Shown here: positions 7,539 to 14,971 of the stretch, piece after piece
How the letters are laid out: every line of letters begins with the position of its first letter
Numbering within the stretch: position 1 is the stretch's first letter
Source of the DNA: Tenacibaculum caenipelagi
GTDB taxonomy: Bacteria > Bacteroidota > Bacteroidia > Flavobacteriales > Flavobacteriaceae
Reading direction: 5' to 3'
Assembly (NCBI RefSeq): GCF_004363005.1
Contig: NZ_SNYH01000001.1
Span: forward strand, 669,776-733,775
DNA length: 64,000 bases
Program-made: the position numbers and the translations under genes
Notes under the pieces: model-generated
The model's input: the letters and a program-made list of their open reading frames with translations, nothing else
What the model was told of the DNA's origin: nothing
Database searches by the model: none

Positions 7539-8183
7539 TTGCAATTTATTGATGTTCATACCCATACTTCATCTACTCAAAAAGATGTCTTTTCAATAGA
7601 AAACAAATATCCAAATTCTAAAGATTTTAGTAAGCCTTTTTCTATTGGAATTCATCCATGGTATATTTCAGAAGATTCTTTGCAAAATGATTTGGCAACT
7701 GTTGAGAAACTAGTAATCTCTGAAAATTGTTATGCTTTAGGCGAATGTGGTTTAGATAGAATATCAGCTACTGGTTTTTCTCTTCAACTGGAAGTTTTTA
7801 AACAACAAATCCAACTCTCTGAAAAATATAACAAACCTTTAATTATTCATTGTGTAAAGGCTTTTCAAGAGATTATTCAATTAAAAAAAGAAATCAAACC
7901 AAAACAACCTTGGATTGTTCACGGATTCAATAAAAATTACCAAATTGCGCTCGATTTGATACAACATCAAATATGTATATCCTTCGGAGAAAGTTTATTG
8001 AAAAATAAGAAGCTACAAGAAACATTCTTAAAACTTCCCTTAGACTTTCTTTTTTTGGAGACAGATACCTCTGAAGAGAGTATTAAGAACATATACAAAA
8101 CTGCTAGCGAATTAAGGAAAATCGAAAAACAAATAATTATAAAAACTGTAAAACAAAATTTTAGTAGAATTTTTAAAAGATGA
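7539..8183 (+). CDS. TatD family metal-dependent hydrolase
   Basis: A 214-residue TIM-barrel hydrolase. The metal-binding HTH pair (FIDVHTHT), the glutamate in ALGECGLDR, IIHCVKAF, WIVHGFNKN and the final aspartate in FLETDTSEES are all present. It is shorter than typical TatD nucleases (about 260 residues), mainly through loop loss, as in many Bacteroidota members. The start must be TTG at 7539, directly after the in-frame dtd stop, because the next Met codons fall beyond the metal-binding motif. It overlaps tcdA by 4 bp (ATGA). A DNase or deacylase activity is possible; the exact substrate is not known. Confidence 0.85.
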   Translation: MQFIDVHTHTSSTQKDVFSIENKYPNSKDFSKPFSIGIHPWYISEDSLQNDLATVEKLVISENCYALGECGLDRISATGFSLQLEVFKQQIQLSEKYNKPLIIHCVKAFQEIIQLKKEIKPKQPWIVHGFNKNYQIALDLIQHQICISFGESLLKNKKLQETFLKLPLDFLFLETDTSEESIKNIYKTASELRKIEKQIIIKTVKQNFSRIFKR

Positions 8184-8896
8184 GTTGGTTAGAGCGTACT
8201 GAGTTATTAACTCAAAAAGAAGGTTTAGAAAAAATTAAAAAAGCCAATGTTTTAGTAGTTGGATTAGGTGGAGTTGGATCGTTTGCAGCAGAATTTATTG
8301 CACGTGCAGGAGTAAACAAAATGACAATTGTTGATGGTGATGTCTTTGACAAAACAAATATAAATCGTCAATTACCAGCATTACATAGCACCATAGGAAA
8401 GTCGAAAGCACAAATATTAGCTAATAGACTTAAAGACATCAATCCAGATATTGAATTGACTGTTTTAGAAGAATTTTTATCACCAGAAAGAGCATTTGAA
8501 CTTGTAACTCCAGATTACGATTACGTGTTGGATTGTATTGATAGTATTACACCAAAAATTAACCTTATTGTTGCAGCACGTAGAAAAAAAGTAAAAATAA
8601 TTAGCTCAATGGGAGCTGGTGGTAAATTAGATGCTTCAAAAGTAACTGTTAAAGACATTAGCAAAACTAAGCACTGCAAAATGGCAAGAACCTTACGAAA
8701 GCGTTTAAAAGAATTAAAAGTAGATAAAGGTGTAAGAGCTGTATATTCAGAAGAAATTCAAATTGCTGAAAGTTTAAAACTAACTGATGGAAGCAACTAT
8801 AAAAAATCATATTACGGAACTATAAGTTATATGCCTGCCGCATTTGGATTACAAGCTGCTTCGTATGTTATTAATAAAATCTTAACTAAAAAATAA
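8180..8896 (+). CDS. tcdA: tRNA threonylcarbamoyladenosine dehydratase (TcdA, ThiF/E1-like)
   Basis: A 238-residue E1-like adenylating enzyme. The nucleotide-binding motif GLGGVGSFAAEFIARAG (about 28-44), DGDVFDKTNINRQ and the DCIDSITPKINLI segment match TcdA/YgdL, which cyclizes t6A37 in tRNA using ATP. The C-terminal half carries KTKHCKMARTLRKRLK and SYMPAAFGLQAASYVI, also characteristic. It overlaps the TatD-like gene by 4 bp and probably belongs to the rsgA-dtd-tatD transcript. A different substrate cannot be excluded for the ThiF superfamily, but the fit to TcdA is good. Confidence 0.9.
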   Translation: MSWLERTELLTQKEGLEKIKKANVLVVGLGGVGSFAAEFIARAGVNKMTIVDGDVFDKTNINRQLPALHSTIGKSKAQILANRLKDINPDIELTVLEEFLSPERAFELVTPDYDYVLDCIDSITPKINLIVAARRKKVKIISSMGAGGKLDASKVTVKDISKTKHCKMARTLRKRLKELKVDKGVRAVYSEEIQIAESLKLTDGSNYKKSYYGTISYMPAAFGLQAASYVINKILTKK

Positions 8897-8918
8897 ATTC
8901 CCGGGAAATTATTTTAAT

Positions 8919-8926
8919 TACATTTG
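8919..8926 (+). promoter_or_regulatory. -7 element upstream of the YceI lipoprotein gene
   Basis: TACATTTG is an exact TAnnTTTG match 35 nt before the start codon, and a GC-rich palindrome TTCCCGGGAA lies just upstream (8897-8906). No clear TTTG is found at the -33 position. Confidence 0.55.
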
Positions 8927-8960
8927 CCACAATTTATTATCAATTATTAAAACCTCAAAA

Positions 8961-9605
8961 ATGAAAAAAACAATTTTAGCTATTGCTTTTGTAGCAATTG
9001 GAGCAGTTTCTTGTAAAACTGAAAAGGAGAAAACAGCTGTTAATGACCAAATTGCAGAAGTAGCAAAAACAGAAAATATTATTAATGCTTACAAAGCGAA
9101 TGTTGCTGAATCTACTGTAAACTGGAAAGGAGAAAAACCTACAGGATCTCATGTTGGAGTAGTTAGTTTAGAAAAAGGAACTATAGAAATTGAAAACGGA
9201 CTTGTAAAGTCTGGTGAATTTGTTATTGATATGAATTCAATTTCTTGTACAGACTTAGAAGCAGGAAAAGGTAAAGAAGATTTAGAAGGACACCTAAAAA
9301 ATGGTGATTTCTTTGATGTTGAAAAATTCCCAACTGCTAAATTTGAAGTTTCTAGCTCTGAATTAAAAGACGGAAAAGTACACGTTACTGGTAACTTAAC
9401 TCTTAGAGATGTAACAAAAAGTATTACTATTCCTGCTACAGTTACTGAAGCTGATAACATGGTAGTATTTAAAAGTGATGCTTTTAGTATTGACAGAACT
9501 GACTTTGGTGTAACTTACAAGTCTAAGAAAATTGATGCTGCATTAAAAGACAAATTCATTTACGACTTAATGGAGATTTCTTTTGAAGTTAACGCTCAAA
9601 AATAA
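8961..9605 (+). CDS. YceI family lipoprotein
   Basis: A 214-residue exported lipoprotein. The signal sequence ends in a lipobox AVSC (Cys19), followed by a polar linker and a YceI-type lipocalin-like barrel (STVNWKGEKPTGSHVGVVSLEKG, FDVEKFPTAKFEVSS, GNLTLRDVTKSITIPATV, FGVTYKSKKIDAALKDKFIYD). YceI proteins bind polyisoprenoids or other amphiphiles and are often periplasmic stress proteins; here the protein is membrane anchored. Its own promoter and terminator make it a single-gene unit, convergent with lipB. Confidence 0.9.
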   Translation: MKKTILAIAFVAIGAVSCKTEKEKTAVNDQIAEVAKTENIINAYKANVAESTVNWKGEKPTGSHVGVVSLEKGTIEIENGLVKSGEFVIDMNSISCTDLEAGKGKEDLEGHLKNGDFFDVEKFPTAKFEVSSSELKDGKVHVTGNLTLRDVTKSITIPATVTEADNMVVFKSDAFSIDRTDFGVTYKSKKIDAALKDKFIYDLMEISFEVNAQK

Positions 9606-9627
9606 TTTTAGCTTTTAATAGCTAAAC

Positions 9628-9662
9628 AAAAAAATGGTTGACAATTGTCAACCATTTTTTTT
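9628..9662. terminator. Bidirectional terminator between YceI gene and lipB
   Basis: A long perfect palindrome with core AATGGTTGACAATTGTCAACCATT flanked by A and T runs. It can serve the plus-strand lipoprotein gene and the minus-strand lipB gene, whose stop codon lies at its edge. Confidence 0.9.
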
Positions 9663-10365
9663 ATGCTTTGATAAATTCTTCTACCTCAAATAATTCTTTA
9701 AAATGCTTTAGAATTTTTTCTTTAACCTCTTGTTCCGATATTTTTCTTCCCAACTCAACTTCCATAGAAGTTACCGCTTTTCCACGGATTCCGCAGGGAA
9801 TGATGTTGTCAAAATATCCTAAGTTAGCGTTTACATTTAGAGCAAAACCATGCATGGTTACCCATCTACTAGCTCTAATACCCATAGCACAAATTTTTCT
9901 TGCAAATGGTGTTCCTACATCTAGCCAAACTCCTGTTTCTCCTTCACTTCTTTCTCCTTTTAAACCATATTCTGCTATGGTTAAAATAATAGCTTCTTCT
10001 AACAAACGTAAATACTTATGAATATCAGTAAAGAAATTCTCTAAATCTAGAATAGGATACCCAACTATTTGTCCTGGTCCGTGATAAGTAATATCTCCTC
10101 CTCTATTAATTTTATAAAAAGTAGCTCCCTTTTCTTTCAGCTTTTCATCAGTCAATAATAAATTGCTAATATCTCCTGATTTTCCCAAGGTATATACATG
10201 AGGATGTTCAACAAATAAAAAGTGATTTGGAGTCACAATTTCACTTTCTCCGTTCCTCTTTTCTCTCTTTAAAGAAACTATCTCATCCAATAAGTTTGTT
10301 TGATAATCCCACGTTTCTTTGTAATCTTTTCTTCCTAGATCACTGATTCTTATTTTTTTATTCAT
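9661..10365 (-). CDS. lipB: Octanoyltransferase LipB
   Basis: A 234-residue enzyme that moves the octanoyl group from acyl carrier protein to lipoyl domains, the first step of lipoate synthesis. Present are GGDITYHGPGQIVGYPI, the lysine in ARKICAMGIR, MHGFALNVN and the catalytic cysteine in IPCGIRGKAVTSM. It is longer than the E. coli enzyme by an N-terminal extension, as usual in Bacteroidota. It is transcribed alone from a TACCTTTG element upstream and ends at the shared terminator with the YceI lipoprotein gene. Confidence 0.95.
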   Translation of the reverse strand: MNKKIRISDLGRKDYKETWDYQTNLLDEIVSLKREKRNGESEIVTPNHFLFVEHPHVYTLGKSGDISNLLLTDEKLKEKGATFYKINRGGDITYHGPGQIVGYPILDLENFFTDIHKYLRLLEEAIILTIAEYGLKGERSEGETGVWLDVGTPFARKICAMGIRASRWVTMHGFALNVNANLGYFDNIIPCGIRGKAVTSMEVELGRKISEQEVKEKILKHFKELFEVEEFIKA

Positions 10366-10385
10366 AAATTAGACTTCTGAATAGC

Positions 10386-10401
10386 CCTACAAAGGTAGGG
10401 A
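10386..10401 (-). promoter_or_regulatory. -7 element of lipB inside a short palindrome
   Basis: On the minus strand TACCTTTG (10397-10390) matches TAnnTTTG and lies about 25 nt before the lipB start. It sits inside the inverted repeat CCCTAC-AAAG-GTAGGG, which could be an operator site or chance. Confidence 0.5.
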
Positions 10402-10449
10402 AAATTAAACTTTTGCTGTTATAAATAAGACCTTTCAATTATTAAAATT

Positions 10450-13401
10450 ATGCCTAACAAAACCCTCATTCTTTTTTTTCTTATTTTTTCCCTTTCAGTA
10501 ACCAGTTTGTTTTCACAACAATTATGGACTAAAGTATATAAAGAAAAAATTACCCAACAGAAAAAAGAAATATTTGGTACCAGAACCAACCCCAAAGAAT
10601 ACATTCTGATGAGTTTAGATCTAGAAGGATTTAAAAATACTCTAGCTAGTGTTCAATCAAAAAGTACTACTTCTACTAAAACTATCGAATTACCAAATTC
10701 AGACGGAACACTGAAAAGGTTTTCTATTAAAGAGACATCTTATTTAGCTTCTGGATTAGCCGAAAAATTTCCTATGATAAAATCTTACTCTGCTACGAGT
10801 ATTGATGATTCTTCTTCTTCTGCTAAAATCAGTATTGGTACAGATGGTGTTCATATTATTATCTTTTCAACTAACAAAAACACCTTATACATAGATCCTT
10901 ACACTAAGGATAAAAGAGAATATATCATTTACAAAAAAAGTAGTGTTTCTTCTCCTAAAGATAATTTTGAATGTAAGGTTGAAGATACATATCAACAAAA
11001 AACTACATCTCTTAAAAGAAGCTATGCTAACGACGGAAAACTACGAACTTTTAGAATGGCTATAGCATGTACTGGTGAATACGCTCAATTCCATTTGAAT
11101 AGACAAGGAACTTCTCCATCTGCCTCAGATGCAGAAAAAAAAGCAGTCGTCTTATCTGCCATGAATACAACAATGACACGTGTAAATGGTATTTATGAAA
11201 AAGATCTTGCTGTAAGAATGATTATTGTTGCTAACAATGACAGCTTAATATTTTTAGATGCTGACACTGATGGACTTTCAAATGACAATGCTAATAATTT
11301 AATTGATGAAAGTCAGAGTAAATGTGATAACATCATCGGTAATGCTAATTATGATATCGGACACACCTTTAGCACTGGTGGTGGTGGACTAGCTAGTTTA
11401 GCATCAGTATGCGAAACTAACTATAAAGCCCAAGGAATCACAGGTAGTAGCCAACCTGTAAATGATACTTACGATATAGATTATGTAGCTCATGAAGTTG
11501 GACATCAATTTGGAGCTACCCACACATTTAACAATTCTTGTGATGGTAATAGAAGCAGCTCTACTGCTGTAGAACCTGGAAGTGGTTCTACAATTATGGC
11601 ATATGCTGGAATCTGTTCTCCTAATGTACAGAATGTAAGTGATGATTATTTTCATACAGTAAGCATCAATCAAATGTGGAACCATGTACAAGGAATTGGT
11701 AGTTGTGCTACTTTATCTGATACAGGTAATACTGCTCCTACAGCTAATGCTGGAAATGATGTAAGTATTCCTAAATCTACTCCATTTGTTTTAAAAGGAC
11801 AAGCTACAGATGTAAATGGAACCGCTTCTTTGACCTATACTTGGGAGCAAATTGATAATGAAACAGCAACCATGTCTCCTCTACCTACTAACACTGGAGG
11901 ACCAATGTTTAGATCTATAGCTCCTTCTTCATCTTTAGACAGGTATATGCCTGCACTTTCGACAGTAATAAGCGGTAATACCTCAACTACTTGGGAAGTT
12001 CTTCCTTCTGTAGCAAGAGACTTAAATTTTGCATTTACGGTAAGAGACAACCATTCTGGAGGAGGTAGTTCTGCTAGAGATGATATGAAAATCACAGTTG
12101 TAGATACTGAACCTTTTGCTATAACAAACCCAAGCTCACTAGTATCATGGGGAACTGGCGCTACAGAAACAATTACTTGGAATAAAGGTACTACACATCT
12201 AGCTCCTATTAATTGTACAAAAGTAAATATTAGACTTTCAATAGATGGCGGTCTTACCTTTCCTATCCTATTAAAAGCAAATACAGATAATGATGGTTCT
12301 GAAGATATTGTTATCCCAGACAACCCAACTACTAAAGCAAGAATATTAGTTGAAGCAGCGGACAATATTTTTTACAATGTAAACAACACCAATTTTACCA
12401 TATTCCCTGCTGAGCCTACCTTTTCAATTTCCAATACTACAGGAGACATGTCGGTATGCAACAAAGGAACTAACGAGCTTGTTTTTGATTTTGACTACAA
12501 AGCTTTATATGGCTTCACTGAAACAGTGAGTCTTTCTTATTCTGGAGCTCCAACAAACTCAAACATTACACTGAGCACCACTACTTTGAATACTAGTGGA
12601 AAGTTTACATTAACCGTAACAAATCTTACCAATGTAACAAAAGGAGATTATACAATTACCGTTACAGCGACTTCTCCTTCAACAACTAAATCAGTGAATA
12701 TACTTCTAAACGTAAATGATACTCTTTGTAATTCTTCTGGTAATACAGAATCACAAGTTAGCATTACCAATGTAAAATTTAACAGTATCGACTATAACTC
12801 AACAAAAACAACAGGTTATTCTGATTTTACAGCTGAAAGTACACAAATAGTTCGAGGTGAAAGCTACGATTTAACAACTACCATTAATACTGATGGAAGT
12901 AGTACTATTAAAACATTTGCTTGGATAGATTGGAATCAGAACTGTACCTTTGATAATGATGAAACTTACGAAGTAATATCAAACACCGTTACTATAACAG
13001 TTCCTGAAAATGCTCCTCTAGGCTCAACAATAATGAGGGTTTCTACAAGGCCTGATACTAACCCTAATTCTTGTAATACAAACTTTAATGGTGAAGTAGA
13101 AGATTATACAGTTACTGTTGAAGAAAGTTTTGCTACTAATAATACATTATTTAACGATCTTCAAATATACCCTATCCCATCTAATGGAATACTTACAGTG
13201 AACTTTACCGTAAAAGATAAAAACTCAACAATTATTAAATTATTTGACTTTAAAGGAAGATTAATTGAAACTCAACAATTTTCTACTATTTCAAGTGTAT
13301 TTAACAAAGAGGTTCAGTTTAACAAAAGAGCTAGTGGGTTTTACTTTATGCAAATTGAAAATGCAGGTAAAATAGTAACAAAAAAAATAGCTATTCAGTA
13401 A
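10450..13401 (+). CDS. Secreted reprolysin-like (M12B) zinc metalloprotease with T9SS sorting domain
   Basis: A 983-residue secreted protease. The signal peptide MPNKTLILFFLIFSLSVTSLFSQ is followed by a propeptide, then a metzincin catalytic domain with zinc motif HEVGHQFGATH (348-358) and Met-turn IMAYAGIC (near 383-390). Further on come beta-sandwich regions, a GEVEDYTV domain (near 880) and a type A T9SS C-terminal sorting domain (about 905-983) with YPIPSNG, IKLFDFKGRLI and ASGFYFMQI. It should be exported by Sec, carried over the outer membrane by T9SS and processed at the C-terminus. The substrate is unknown; such enzymes often digest host or environmental proteins, which fits the hydroxyproline catabolic genes at 47-52 kb, but this link is inference. 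Confidence 0.92.
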   Translation: MPNKTLILFFLIFSLSVTSLFSQQLWTKVYKEKITQQKKEIFGTRTNPKEYILMSLDLEGFKNTLASVQSKSTTSTKTIELPNSDGTLKRFSIKETSYLASGLAEKFPMIKSYSATSIDDSSSSAKISIGTDGVHIIIFSTNKNTLYIDPYTKDKREYIIYKKSSVSSPKDNFECKVEDTYQQKTTSLKRSYANDGKLRTFRMAIACTGEYAQFHLNRQGTSPSASDAEKKAVVLSAMNTTMTRVNGIYEKDLAVRMIIVANNDSLIFLDADTDGLSNDNANNLIDESQSKCDNIIGNANYDIGHTFSTGGGGLASLASVCETNYKAQGITGSSQPVNDTYDIDYVAHEVGHQFGATHTFNNSCDGNRSSSTAVEPGSGSTIMAYAGICSPNVQNVSDDYFHTVSINQMWNHVQGIGSCATLSDTGNTAPTANAGNDVSIPKSTPFVLKGQATDVNGTASLTYTWEQIDNETATMSPLPTNTGGPMFRSIAPSSSLDRYMPALSTVISGNTSTTWEVLPSVARDLNFAFTVRDNHSGGGSSARDDMKITVVDTEPFAITNPSSLVSWGTGATETITWNKGTTHLAPINCTKVNIRLSIDGGLTFPILLKANTDNDGSEDIVIPDNPTTKARILVEAADNIFYNVNNTNFTIFPAEPTFSISNTTGDMSVCNKGTNELVFDFDYKALYGFTETVSLSYSGAPTNSNITLSTTTLNTSGKFTLTVTNLTNVTKGDYTITVTATSPSTTKSVNILLNVNDTLCNSSGNTESQVSITNVKFNSIDYNSTKTTGYSDFTAESTQIVRGESYDLTTTINTDGSSTIKTFAWIDWNQNCTFDNDETYEVISNTVTITVPENAPLGSTIMRVSTRPDTNPNSCNTNFNGEVEDYTVTVEESFATNNTLFNDLQIYPIPSNGILTVNFTVKDKNSTIIKLFDFKGRLIETQQFSTISSVFNKEVQFNKRASGFYFMQIENAGKIVTKKIAIQ

Positions 13402-13414
13402 AATACTTTAAAAT

Positions 13415-13445
13415 AAAAAAGCGAGCAAAATTGCTCGCTTTTTTA
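13415..13445 (+). terminator. Terminator after the metalloprotease gene
   Basis: The stem AAAAAAGCGAGCAA / TTGCTCGCTTTTTT is followed by ATTTTT. Confidence 0.9.
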
Positions 13446-13559
13446 TTTTTGTAACTATTGATTTGTTAATCTTGTTTATGAATTCCTTTTTTTGTGTAAT
13501 TTTACCGTCCTTGAACTGGTAACGCCAGTGATATAAAAACCTTTATTACACAAATAATT

Positions 13560-14174
13560 ATGCACGTAGCAATTGCCGGAAACATTGGCGCAGGAAAGAC
13601 CACATTAACTAAATTATTAGCAAAACATTACAATTGGGAACCTCATTTTGAATCTGTTGATGAAAACCCTTACTTAGATGATTTTTACGCTGAAATGGAA
13701 CGTTGGTCTTTTAACCTACAAGTATATTTTTTGAACAGCCGTTTCCGTCAAGTGTTAGAGTTACGTAAATCTGGTAGAAAAATAATTCAAGATAGAACTA
13801 TTTACGAAGATGCTCATATTTTTGCCCCTAACTTACATGCAATGGGGTTAATGACCAATAGAGATTTTAGTAATTACTCTTCGTTATTTGAATTGATGGA
13901 GAACCTAGTAACTCCTCCTGATTTATTAATTTATTTACGCGCAGATATTTCTACATTAGTAGGACAAATACACAAACGTGGCAGAGAATACGAAAACTCT
14001 ATCAGCATTGATTATTTAAGTCGATTAAATGAACGCTACGAAGCCTGGATTAGCCAGTATGATAAGGGAAAATTATTAATTATTGATGTTGATAATTTAG
14101 ATTTTGTAGACAACCAAGAAGACTTAGGATATGTTATTGATAGAATTGACGCTCAAATAAACGGATTATTTTAA
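13560..14174 (+). CDS. Deoxynucleoside kinase
   Basis: A 204-residue dNK-family kinase of deoxynucleosides (salvage), cytoplasmic. The P loop GNIGAGKTT is at residues 7-15, followed by the substrate-binding SVDENPYLDDFY and QDRTIYEDAHIF (DRS-like) motifs and the lid arginines in KRGREYE. A second kinase of the same family is fused to FolK at 22623-23753. TAATTTTA at 13497-13504 may be its -7 element. Its 3' end overlaps the convergent methyltransferase gene by 9 bp and no terminator separates them. Base specificity (dA/dG/dC/dT) cannot be read from the sequence. Confidence 0.92.
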   Translation: MHVAIAGNIGAGKTTLTKLLAKHYNWEPHFESVDENPYLDDFYAEMERWSFNLQVYFLNSRFRQVLELRKSGRKIIQDRTIYEDAHIFAPNLHAMGLMTNRDFSNYSSLFELMENLVTPPDLLIYLRADISTLVGQIHKRGREYENSISIDYLSRLNERYEAWISQYDKGKLLIIDVDNLDFVDNQEDLGYVIDRIDAQINGLF

Positions 14175-14900
14175 TCCTCTTCTAAATTCACTCAATAAGA
14201 TTGCTGTAGCTGTGGCTACATTTAAACTCTCAGTTTGCTGCAAATCACCAAACCTTGGGATGGTTAACGCATGCTCTACTATTTTGGCTATTTCAGAAGA
14301 AATTCCATTAGCTTCATTACCCATTACTAAGACAGCTTTTTTTGGTAATGAAGATGAATATACATTTTTACCTTCCATATCTGCAGTAAAAACAGGCAAC
14401 TTACAATTGGATAAAAACTCTTGTAAATCTACATACGTAATATTCACTCTTGTTAGAGAACCCATGGTAGATTGCACTACTTTTTGATTATAACAATCAA
14501 CCGTATTTTTAGAACATACCAATTCAGTAACACCAAACCAATCACACAAACGGATAATAGTTCCTAAGTTTCCAGGATCGTTAACCCCATCTAAAGCTAC
14601 CATAAAGCTATCCTGGATAATTTCTTTTTCCTTTGGAATCTTAAACAACCCTAAAACTTTATTCGGACTTTTTAAAGTACTTACCTTTTTCAGTTCATTT
14701 TCTGAAATTGAAGTAACCTCTATATTTTTCAAAGGCTTAAAAGATTCATCTGTAGAAAACAACTGTTCTACCTCTAATGAAGATGCTAATAATTCGTTTA
14801 TGACTTTTACCCCTTCAGCTACAAACAATTGATACTTTTGTCTATACTTTTTTTGCTGTAAACTAGTTATTAACTTTATGTTGCTTTTAGATAAATTCAT
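14166..14900 (-). CDS. TrmH/SpoU family RNA 2'-O-methyltransferase
   Basis: A 244-residue SPOUT methyltransferase. The N-terminal substrate-binding domain (LFVAEGVKVINELLAS) is followed by the knot motifs NDPGNLGTIIRLCDWFG, VLVMGNEANGIS and IPRFGDLQQTESLNVATATAILLSEFRR. It resembles the RlmB/TsnR group acting on 23S rRNA, but the target nucleotide cannot be assigned. It converges with the deoxynucleoside kinase gene, overlapping it by 9 bp, and is divergent from the TamL-like gene. Confidence 0.9.
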   Translation of the reverse strand: MNLSKSNIKLITSLQQKKYRQKYQLFVAEGVKVINELLASSLEVEQLFSTDESFKPLKNIEVTSISENELKKVSTLKSPNKVLGLFKIPKEKEIIQDSFMVALDGVNDPGNLGTIIRLCDWFGVTELVCSKNTVDCYNQKVVQSTMGSLTRVNITYVDLQEFLSNCKLPVFTADMEGKNVYSSSLPKKAVLVMGNEANGISSEIAKIVEHALTIPRFGDLQQTESLNVATATAILLSEFRRGLK

Positions 14901-14938
14901 TAAATTATTTTTAACACTCTAAAACCACTAAAAAATAG

Positions 14939-14946
14939 TATTTTTG
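14939..14946 (+). promoter_or_regulatory. -7 element of the TamL-like gene
   Basis: TATTTTTG matches TAnnTTTG, 25 nt before the start codon at 14972. No clear -33 element is seen. Confidence 0.45.
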
Positions 14947-14971
14947 ATGTTTAATACGAGGCGTAAAGTTA

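Noticed and set aside
11835..12365. 176-codon minus-strand frame inside the metalloprotease gene
   Set aside because: Antisense shadow of a clear 983-residue gene; no start signal and no family features.
13514..13528. Short palindrome ACTGG-TAACG-CCAGT upstream of the deoxynucleoside kinase gene as an operator
   Set aside because: Only 5 bp per arm and no second copy in the window, so it is not distinguishable from chance.
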